NCBI GenBank assembly: GCA_902767385.1
Contig: CACXHA010000085.1
Span: 1 to 6,909 of the forward strand
Origin: an uncultured Elusimicrobium sp.
GTDB lineage: Bacteria; Elusimicrobiota; Elusimicrobia; Elusimicrobiales; Elusimicrobiaceae
Reading direction: 5' to 3'
DNA: 6,909 bases
Shown piece by piece: positions 1 through 5,076 of this stretch. The notes beneath the pieces were generated by a model, which was not told the origin of the DNA, did no database searches, and saw only the letters and a list, made by a program, of their open reading frames with translations. Each line of letters starts with the position of its first letter. The first letter of the stretch is position 1. The translations under genes and the position numbers were made by a program.

Positions 1-288
1 GTTGGCCAGGCCGGTTAAAATAGGGCCAAAAAAATAACTAACGACAATCAAGTCGCTTGGGCTAACGCTTAGTCCACTGCCTCTTTTCTGTTTCCTGTGC
101 GGGAAAGAACGGCGGTCAAACCACAGGATGCCACAAGCGGGGCGCGGTTCGTCCCCCTTGTTTAAGACTAACGGACCAAACGAGCAGCGTGCTTCCTTGC
201 GCTTAGCTGCCCGTACTTAGCAAGGATAAACTTGTAGTGCCCGATAGGAAAAGATGTTCGGACGGGGGTGCGAATCCCCCCACCTCCA
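1..288 (+). ncRNA. ssrA: tmRNA (transfer-messenger RNA), 5' end cut by the window edge
   Basis: This RNA rescues stalled ribosomes: it acts first as an alanyl-tRNA and then as a short mRNA that adds a degradation tag. The 3' end shows the tRNA-like domain: TTCGGAC leads into a T-arm with stem GGGGG (264-268) and CCCCC (276-280) around a 7-base loop, then the acceptor strand CACCTCC and discriminator A288. CCA is not encoded (ACG follows), so it must be added afterwards. A tag frame with the usual upstream AAAATAG context lies at 25-72. Hairpins typical of the pseudoknot region are visible at 133-161 (ACAAG/CTTGT with GGGG/CCCC) and 184-210 (GCAGC/GCTGC with GCG/CGC). The 5' half of the tRNA-like domain, probably some 60-70 bases, lies outside the window. 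No terminator follows before the next gene. The T-loop reads TGCGAAT rather than the usual TTCGA form. Confidence 0.92.
25..72 (+). other. tmRNA tag-peptide reading frame and helix 5
   Basis: Starting at GCC just after AAAATAGG, the frame reads A-K-K-I-T-N-D-N-Q-V-A-W-A-N-A and stops at TAG (70-72). The other two frames meet a stop within six codons, which supports this one. An 8-bp hairpin, TGGGCTAA (58-65) with TTAGTCCA (69-76) around a CGC loop and with one G-T wobble, contains the stop codon, as helix 5 of tmRNA does. The resume codon is inferred by comparison with the E. coli context (TAG, two bases, then GCA); here only one base separates TAG from GCC. The tag ends ANA instead of the common LAA or AA. 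Confidence 0.75.
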
Positions 289-312
289 CGTAAGCGGAAA
301 TTGTGATTATAT

Positions 313-319
313 AAGGAGA
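313..319 (+). promoter_or_regulatory. Ribosome binding site of the phosphohexomutase gene
   Basis: AAGGAGA ends four bases before the ATG at 324, a strong Shine-Dalgarno match that fixes this start. No convincing -35/-10 pair was found between the tmRNA end and this site, so the gene may be transcribed by read-through from the ssrA promoter. Confidence 0.85.
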
Positions 320-323
320 AGTT

Positions 324-1730
324 ATGGCGGATATTCATTTTGGAACCGACGGTTGGAGAGGCATTATTGCGTGGGATTTCACGTTTGAAAATGTGCACCT
401 GTTGGCACAAGCGATGGCCGATTATATTAACAGCAACGCACCGGTGCTGGCAAACGGGAAAATGCCTCCTATTTTTGTAGGATATGACCGGCGTTTTATG
501 TCGGACAAGTTTGCCGCGGATATTGCTGCTATTTTTCGTTCCAACAAAATTGATGTGGTCCTTTCTGACCGTGCTATCTCTACCCCGGTAGCCGCGTGTG
601 TTACCTTGCATAAATATTGGATGGCCATTGTGGTAACCGCCAGCCACAACCCCGCCCACTTTAACGGAATTAAAGTGAAAATTGCTGGCCGTTCGGCCCC
701 GGCGCGTATTACGAAGGATATGGAAGGTTTAATTGGGCAAAATTCCGTTTTAAAACTGTACGGTCAACAAGCCGAGCAAAAAGACGTAACCGATATTTAT
801 TTTAAGCATATTGCTTCGCGCATCAACCCCAAAAAACTCAAAACCTTTAAAGGCAAAGTAGTGGTGGACTATATGTACGGTGCGGCGGCCGGATATTTGG
901 AAAAATTTTTGCCTGCCAAACAAGTCATTGCCCTACATAGCGAGCATAGCCCGGTATTTGGTGGTGTGCAACCCGAACCGGTAGAGAAAAATTTAAGCGA
1001 ACTTAAAAAAACCATTGTGGAAAAGAAAGCCGCGTTGGGGATTGCCTTTGACGGCGACGGAGACCGCGTGGCACTACTGGACGAAAAAGGCAACTACATT
1101 ACGCCCTGTTTGATTGCCGCGGTGTTGTGCGATTATTTTATCAAGCATAAAAAACTGACCGGCAATATTGTGCAAACCGTTTCCATGGGCTTTTTGTTAA
1201 AGCGGATTGCCCGCGCGCACGAAATGCGCTTTGAAGAAGTGCCCGTAGGTTTTAAAAACGTGGCGGACCGTATGAATTTAGATGACGTGGCTTTTGGTGT
1301 GGAAGAAGCCGGCGGGTTTGCCTGGAAGGGGGGACTGTCGGACCGGGATGGCCTAGCAGTAGCACTTGCCTTCTTAAATGTAATGAGCGAATCGGGCAAG
1401 AAAGCCAGCGAACTGTGCGCCGATATTGTGGCAGAGTACGGCTCGTCAGTCTATCAGCGTAAAGATTTTAAACTTTCTAAACCGCTAGACAAAGCCGCTT
1501 TTACCGAAAAACTGCGCAAAAAAATGCCGAAAAAAATCGGCACCCACAAAGTGGCGGAACTCAACACTACCGACGGACTTAAAGTAATTTTGGATAACGA
1601 CGATTGGCTGCTCATCCGCCCCTCGGGTACCGAACCGCTACTACGCATTTATGCCGAAACGGCTACCAAAAAAGAAACGCAAGCGCTCCTGGATGTTGGG
1701 ATGAAAGCAGCCGCAGTAGGTGATAAATAA
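324..1730 (+). CDS. Phosphoglucomutase/phosphomannomutase family protein (alpha-D-phosphohexomutase)
   Basis: This 468-residue cytoplasmic enzyme is predicted to interconvert hexose 1-phosphate and 6-phosphate through a phosphoserine, feeding glycogen or nucleotide-sugar and envelope glycan synthesis. All four hallmark loops are present in order: FGTDGWRG at the N-terminus (6-13); the phosphoserine loop TASHNP (105-110, catalytic Ser107); the metal loop DGDGDR (243-248, Asp243, Asp245 and Asp247 as Mg ligands); the sugar-specificity loop VEEAGG (326-331); and the phosphate-binding RPSGTEP (432-438). Length is normal for a four-domain member. The specificity loop has Ala where many glucose/mannose mutases have Ser (EESGG), so glucose, mannose or another hexose cannot be chosen from sequence alone. 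Phosphoglucosamine mutase (GlmM) is less likely given the loop sequences. The start is fixed by the AAGGAGA site. The next gene begins two bases after the stop, suggesting co-translation. Confidence 0.93.
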   Translation: MADIHFGTDGWRGIIAWDFTFENVHLLAQAMADYINSNAPVLANGKMPPIFVGYDRRFMSDKFAADIAAIFRSNKIDVVLSDRAISTPVAACVTLHKYWMAIVVTASHNPAHFNGIKVKIAGRSAPARITKDMEGLIGQNSVLKLYGQQAEQKDVTDIYFKHIASRINPKKLKTFKGKVVVDYMYGAAAGYLEKFLPAKQVIALHSEHSPVFGGVQPEPVEKNLSELKKTIVEKKAALGIAFDGDGDRVALLDEKGNYITPCLIAAVLCDYFIKHKKLTGNIVQTVSMGFLLKRIARAHEMRFEEVPVGFKNVADRMNLDDVAFGVEEAGGFAWKGGLSDRDGLAVALAFLNVMSESGKKASELCADIVAEYGSSVYQRKDFKLSKPLDKAAFTEKLRKKMPKKIGTHKVAELNTTDGLKVILDNDDWLLIRPSGTEPLLRIYAETATKKETQALLDVGMKAAAVGDK

Positions 1731-1732
1731 AT

Positions 1733-2086
1733 ATGAAAATTGCACTAGTAGATGATTCGGTCATTTTACGTTCGGCCTTGAAAAACGTGTTGGAATCGGC
1801 CGGATTTCAGGTAGTGCTGGAGGCCGGCGGTTCCCAAGAATTGTTTCACTTGCTGCCCAAAAGCAAAGCGGATTTGGTGCTATTGGATGTATTTTTTCCG
1901 ACGGAAAATGGGCTAGATATGTTGGCTAAGTTAAAACAGTTGGCCCCGCATACCAAGGTGCTGTTAGTAACCGGCATGCGCCAGGAAACCATCTTAGCCG
2001 AGGCCCAACGTTTGGGAGCTAACGGCGTGCTTTATAAGCCCTTTGATACCGACGATCTACTGACCGCCATTGAACGGCTTAAGTAA
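1733..2086 (+). CDS. Stand-alone receiver-domain response regulator (CheY-like)
   Basis: This 117-residue protein is a single phosphoacceptor receiver domain with no output domain. The acidic pocket is Asp7 and Asp8, the phosphorylation site is Asp52 (within LVLLDV), the conserved Thr is Thr80 (LLVTG), and Lys102 sits in the YKP motif, with Tyr101 as a possible switch residue. All catalytic positions are intact, so it should accept phosphate from a histidine kinase and act through protein contact rather than DNA binding. Only two bases separate it from the preceding phosphohexomutase stop; a Shine-Dalgarno site AGGTGA (1718-1723) lies inside the end of that gene, nine bases from the ATG. It therefore looks co-transcribed and translationally coupled. 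No kinase gene is in the window, so its partner and target are unknown; a chemotaxis or pilus role is only one possibility. Confidence 0.92.
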   Translation: MKIALVDDSVILRSALKNVLESAGFQVVLEAGGSQELFHLLPKSKADLVLLDVFFPTENGLDMLAKLKQLAPHTKVLLVTGMRQETILAEAQRLGANGVLYKPFDTDDLLTAIERLK

Positions 2087-2098
2087 AATTTAATAACT

Positions 2099-2132
2099 AA
2101 AAAGCGGGTAAGAATTTTCTTACCCGCTTTTT
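2099..2132. terminator. Bidirectional intrinsic terminator between convergent genes
   Basis: A 14-bp perfect stem, AAAAAGCGGGTAAG (2099-2112) with CTTACCCGCTTTTT (2119-2132), encloses a six-base AATTTT loop. The GC-rich core is flanked by A residues on the left and T residues on the right, so each strand yields a hairpin followed by a U run. It lies 12 bases after the receiver gene stop and 13 bases from the stop of the convergent gene at 2146, and probably ends both transcripts. Confidence 0.9.
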
Positions 2133-2145
2133 GCTACTGGATTTA

Positions 2146-2697
2146 TTATATTAAGCTATGACTAGGATATAATCTATGCAATGCAGTCTGGATTTGCTGC
2201 GCTTCTTGGCGGTTTAAGTTATGCTTTTGCATGAGGGTATTTAGTGGTAAAATTCCCACAGCATCCCCACTGGCTAAAGAAGTTTCAAACGCGTCAAAAA
2301 TTAAATCATTTACGCTGGTAGCATGGTTATCGGCAGTAGGCAAGTTCATAGCAAAATAAGAAACCACCACTTCCGTTGGTAAATCCCACTTTACTCCGTT
2401 CTCATAAGTGTCGGAAACAGAAGCATCCATGTGAGCTAGATTTTCTATAAATGGGAAAAAACGCATTAAAGCGTCCAGTTGGCCTTGTTTGTTGGAAGAA
2501 TCAATTGTTTTGATTTCTTCTTGTAATGCTTGAAAAGCCGTTAAAAAAGAGGGATATTCTTGCTGTAATACTTGGGTAGCATGGTTATAATGCGCCATAT
2601 AGTACGAGGGAATACCACTTTGGGCCCGGGCAATAACAAATACTGCAGGAATTAGTAATCCTGTCAATATGAGTGCTGCTAGAAGTTTTTTGTGCAT
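2146..2697 (-). CDS. Small secreted protein of unknown function
   Basis: I do not recognise this 183-residue protein. It has a clear Sec signal peptide: HKK at the N-terminus, a hydrophobic core at about residues 5-22, and a signal peptidase I site after ARA (Ala25, before QSG). There is no lipobox and no cysteine anywhere, so the mature product of about 158 residues is a soluble periplasmic or exported protein. Its body looks mostly alpha-helical, rich in Gln, His, Tyr and Phe, with amphipathic stretches near residues 35-80 and a C-terminal helix (NRQEAQQIQTALHRLY). There is no recognisable catalytic motif. It has its own promoter and a strong Shine-Dalgarno site, sits alone between the bidirectional terminator and the end of the lpt operon, and is probably monocistronic. 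By eye it looks more AT-rich than its neighbours, which may hint at a lineage-specific gene. Confidence 0.85.
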   Translation of the reverse strand: MHKKLLAALILTGLLIPAVFVIARAQSGIPSYYMAHYNHATQVLQQEYPSFLTAFQALQEEIKTIDSSNKQGQLDALMRFFPFIENLAHMDASVSDTYENGVKWDLPTEVVVSYFAMNLPTADNHATSVNDLIFDAFETSLASGDAVGILPLNTLMQKHNLNRQEAQQIQTALHRLYPSHSLI

Positions 2698-2702
2698 GAC
2701 AA

Positions 2703-2709
2703 TCTCCTT
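2703..2709 (-). promoter_or_regulatory. Ribosome binding site of the secreted-protein gene
   Basis: On the minus strand AAGGAGA stands five bases before the ATG at 2697. It is identical to the site before the phosphohexomutase gene and confirms both the strand and the start of this otherwise unrecognised gene. Confidence 0.85.
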
Positions 2710-2714
2710 AACGA

Positions 2715-2743
2715 GTTATATATATCGTTACCTTTATTGTAAA
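2715..2743 (-). promoter_or_regulatory. Sigma70-like promoter for the secreted-protein gene
   Basis: Reading the minus strand, TTTACA (2743-2738) and TATAAC (2720-2715) are separated by exactly 17 bases; each matches the -35 (TTGACA) or -10 (TATAAT) consensus at five of six positions. The predicted start of transcription is about 2708, which puts the Shine-Dalgarno site at the very 5' end of a roughly 11-base leader. A -10 shifted a few bases upstream within the TATATATA run would give a slightly longer leader. Confidence 0.55.
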
Positions 2744-2770
2744 AGAATAAAAACGATGGCACAAGGGCCT

Positions 2771-2797
2771 TAAGACCTAGAAGCTAGTTAGGCCTTA
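2771..2797 (-). terminator. Possible weak terminator hairpin of the lptF-lptG operon
   Basis: On the minus strand TAAGGCCTA and TAGGTCTTA form a 9-bp stem (one G-U wobble) around a nine-base loop. The stem begins with the lptG stop codon. No U run follows directly; a TTTTTATT stretch comes about 18 bases later, so this may be a weak or factor-assisted terminator or only a 3'-end stabilising hairpin. Confidence 0.35.
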
Positions 2798-3877
2798 TAG
2801 TTTAAGCCACTTAAATTCGCCCCATACCAATAGACTAAATATAAGCACCGGGCCCCAGCCGGCTAAATACGGGTTTAAATATCCGTTTTGGCCAATAGAG
2901 GTGGCCATGGAAATGAGCCACCAAAAAGCAAACGCAATCACCAGGGACATAATGATATTTAAAATTTTACTTTTGCGCCGCGTGCTAATGGCAAACGGCA
3001 TCCCTAACAGACACATGACCACCGTTACAAACGGGGTGGCCAGTTTGGCTTGCCGGTTGGTTTCAGCGGCATAAAGTGCCAGCCCGCTTTGACGGTAGAA
3101 ATTGATTTTAGTCGTCAAACTGCGGATACTGAGCAGCTTGTCATCTGCTTTGTCTACGGCCATACGATTGGGGGGCGTGGTAAACGGGACCTCTTTTTCT
3201 TGGAAGGATTCTTCGGTGGTGTCCATGTTACTTAAGAAAATGCGCTCAATACCGTCTTTTAACAGCCAGCGTTTGGTGGGCCGGTCCCAAACCATTTCTT
3301 GGGCAATGAGTTGGGAAGAAATATCCCAGTTTTCATTATAGGTATCTAAGGACACGCGCCGCATAACCCCCTTGGAAATATCTACTTCTTTGGCAAAGAG
3401 CATTTGCGTGGGAGAAATTTTGATGACTACGTCTTTCTCGGCGTTGGGGTTAAAGTTGCGTTCCGGTTTGATGCGGGTATAATAAATGGTGTTGGCTTTA
3501 AGGTTTAGCCCGGGCACAATAAATTCCTGCACCAGCATCGTTACGCCTACTACGCCTAAAATACACACGATAATGGGCTTAAATAAATCTTTGGGGGCAA
3601 ACCCGCCCGCTACGCACGCGGTCCACTCGCCGTTGGCAATCATTTCACTAATGACGGAAATGGCTCCTAACAAACAAGCCACCGGCATAATGGTTGTCAG
3701 CCAATTGGGGAACGTGCAGGCGGAATAGGTAAGCAGGTCCCACACGGTGGTGGTCCCGTTGCTTAAATTTTTCATTTTTTCAAATATATCCCCTACCACT
3801 ACCAGCGTGGTAAAAATACCCAGGGCAAAAAAGAAAGGTCCCCAAAATTTGTGGGCGATATAGCGGTATAATTTCAT
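2795..3877 (-). CDS. lptG: LPS export permease LptG (LptF/LptG family)
   Basis: This 360-residue inner-membrane protein is the second permease half of the LptB2FG transporter, which pulls lipopolysaccharide out of the inner membrane and passes it to the periplasmic bridge. It shows the family layout: one N-terminal membrane helix (about 12-30), a second and third (57-80 and 100-119), a periplasmic beta-jellyroll-like region (about 125-270), and three C-terminal helices (279-297, 305-326, 334-353), with ATP-ase coupling segment near EWTACVAGGFAPKDLF (84-99). The start is placed at MKLYRYIAHKFW, whose ATG overlaps the upstream lptF stop by one base (TAATG); a 57-residue in-frame extension upstream lies wholly within lptF and lacks membrane character. 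The coupling segment is unusual, with Trp-Thr where family members normally have a Leu after Glu. The LptF/LptG assignment follows gene order and could be swapped. No LptB gene is in view. Confidence 0.88.
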   Translation of the reverse strand: MKLYRYIAHKFWGPFFFALGIFTTLVVVGDIFEKMKNLSNGTTTVWDLLTYSACTFPNWLTTIMPVACLLGAISVISEMIANGEWTACVAGGFAPKDLFKPIIVCILGVVGVTMLVQEFIVPGLNLKANTIYYTRIKPERNFNPNAEKDVVIKISPTQMLFAKEVDISKGVMRRVSLDTYNENWDISSQLIAQEMVWDRPTKRWLLKDGIERIFLSNMDTTEESFQEKEVPFTTPPNRMAVDKADDKLLSIRSLTTKINFYRQSGLALYAAETNRQAKLATPFVTVVMCLLGMPFAISTRRKSKILNIIMSLVIAFAFWWLISMATSIGQNGYLNPYLAGWGPVLIFSLLVWGEFKWLKL

Positions 3878-4968
3878 TAGATGTTTAACCTCTTTTTCCA
3901 CAGGTAGTACCCCGTCCAGGCACCTACTAATACAGGTAGCCACGGGGCCGCATAGGCCAAAAAGCCTACTTTTTTGCCGATGGAAACACCTAAAGTCATT
4001 AGTAAATAAAAGCAGAAAATAATAATCACGCTGCACACCATGCCCCACCCTTTGTTGGTGCGTTTACCGAGTGAAAATCCAATCGGGCAGCTAACCAGTA
4101 ACAAAATGAGCGGCGAAAGTGCCATCACGTTACGCATGCTGATTTCCGCGCGGTATTCGTTGCGGACTTGTTTTTCCAGAGGGGTGGTGCGCATACGGCG
4201 CAGCAGTTTGGTGGTAGTCATTTCCCCTACTTTAAATTGGCGGGTATTGTTGTGAAAAAGCGAAATGTGCATAGTGTAGGCGTCAAAATTAGCGGCAATA
4301 AAAGCAGATTGGTCCTCTTTAAGACGTTGCATTTGGCCTTCGTGCAGCTCTAGGCCGATGGTCTGTTCGGTCAAAATAACGGTGCCGCGGTTGGCGTTTA
4401 CTTTGGTGGAAAGCGCGCCAGAATCGGCTTTTTTAATGAGCTGAATTTTATGGGCTTGGTTGGTAGCGGGGTCTAGGTCTTCTATGTATAGCGTCCAATC
4501 TCCCAGGTCAATCCAAGTGCGGGGCTCTAAATTTACCTTGGTAATTTTGCTGCGGGCCTCGTTGCGCAGGTTTAACACTTTTTGGTAGCTGCGGGGCGTA
4601 ACCCAGTTGCTTAGTACAATTAAAACAAGCGATAAAATCACCGCGCAACCAGCTAACGGGCGCACAATTTCTTTGAACGAAAATCCCGCCGCGCGCAAGG
4701 CAATTAGTTCGCCTTGTTCGCTCATGCCGGTTAAGGTCAGCAAAATGGCAATTTGAAACGCCATAGGCGCGCTTAAGCAAAATACATCGGGTACTAAGTT
4801 AAGTAAAGAGGAAGCCACCCACGTCCAGCTGGTGCCGTAGTTCATGGCCATATTCATCACGCGGATGAAGTGGTTCATAAAGATTACAAACGTCAAAATA
4901 CCCAGTACTCCGGCAAACAGGGTCAGCAAATTTTTAGCGATGTATTTGGTAAAAATACTTAGGCGCAT
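3877..4968 (-). CDS. lptF: LPS export permease LptF (LptF/LptG family)
   Basis: This 363-residue inner-membrane protein is the first permease half of the LptB2FG lipopolysaccharide extractor. Predicted membrane helices lie at about 11-33, 52-80, 103-122, 279-300, 308-330 and 335-357; residues 140-245 are strand-rich and match the periplasmic jellyroll that receives the lipid. The cytoplasmic coupling helix EQGELIALRAAGFSFKEI (84-101) is a textbook family signature for contact with the ATPase LptB. The conserved C-terminal stretch EISMRNVMALSPLILLLVSC is followed by PIGFSLGKR. The family order and start are well supported, yet no Shine-Dalgarno site precedes the ATG; an extended -10 element sits directly upstream, suggesting a leaderless message. 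Its TAA stop shares one base with the lptG ATG, so the two are translated together, matching their one-to-one stoichiometry. Confidence 0.92.
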   Translation of the reverse strand: MRLSIFTKYIAKNLLTLFAGVLGILTFVIFMNHFIRVMNMAMNYGTSWTWVASSLLNLVPDVFCLSAPMAFQIAILLTLTGMSEQGELIALRAAGFSFKEIVRPLAGCAVILSLVLIVLSNWVTPRSYQKVLNLRNEARSKITKVNLEPRTWIDLGDWTLYIEDLDPATNQAHKIQLIKKADSGALSTKVNANRGTVILTEQTIGLELHEGQMQRLKEDQSAFIAANFDAYTMHISLFHNNTRQFKVGEMTTTKLLRRMRTTPLEKQVRNEYRAEISMRNVMALSPLILLLVSCPIGFSLGKRTNKGWGMVCSVIIIFCFYLLMTLGVSIGKKVGFLAYAAPWLPVLVGAWTGYYLWKKRLNI

Positions 4969-4975
4969 ATTTTTT

Positions 4976-4984
4976 ATTGTAACA
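4976..4984 (-). promoter_or_regulatory. Extended -10 promoter for lptF-lptG
   Basis: On the minus strand TGTTACAAT matches the extended -10 form TGnTATAAT at all but one base. No -35 hexamer is visible at the right distance (CACCGC), which is common for extended -10 promoters. The last base of the hexamer is seven bases from the start-codon neighbour, so transcription would begin at or one base before the lptF ATG. Confidence 0.45.
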
Positions 4985-5043
4985 AAATATAAGGTCCGGC
5001 GGTGGAAAAGTTATTTTTTAAGTAGCACAAGGACCCCATAATT

Positions 5044-5049
5044 TATAAA
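5044..5049 (+). promoter_or_regulatory. Possible -10 element for the SprA-like gene
   Basis: TATAAA precedes the ATG at 5050 directly and lies 27 bases before the ATG at 5077. If it is a -10 element, transcription would begin near 5056 and the first usable start would be 5077. No matching -35 hexamer was found, so this is a weak call based on one motif. Confidence 0.3.
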
Positions 5050-5076
5050 ATGAAAAATGAGGGTTTGTTGCTTTTT

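Noticed and set aside
133..161. Hairpin in the tmRNA as a possible terminator
   Set aside because: It has no U run and sits where a tmRNA pseudoknot is expected, well before the tRNA-like end.
168..659. A 163-codon minus-strand open frame across the tmRNA and the start of the mutase gene
   Set aside because: It overlaps a structured RNA and a strongly supported plus-strand gene, has no RBS, and its translation is rich in Arg, His and Gly with no recognisable fold.
3878..4048. In-frame upstream extension of lptG by 57 codons
   Set aside because: It lies wholly within lptF, lacks family similarity, and the ATG overlapping the lptF stop gives the normal family N-terminus.
4508..4780. A 90-codon minus-strand frame inside lptF
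   Set aside because: It is a shifted-frame shadow of a clear membrane-protein gene, with no RBS and no membrane or domain character.
4993..5035. GGTCC (4993-4997) and GGACC (5031-5035) as an operator-like inverted repeat
   Set aside because: The arms are only five bases and 33 bases apart, which is expected by chance.
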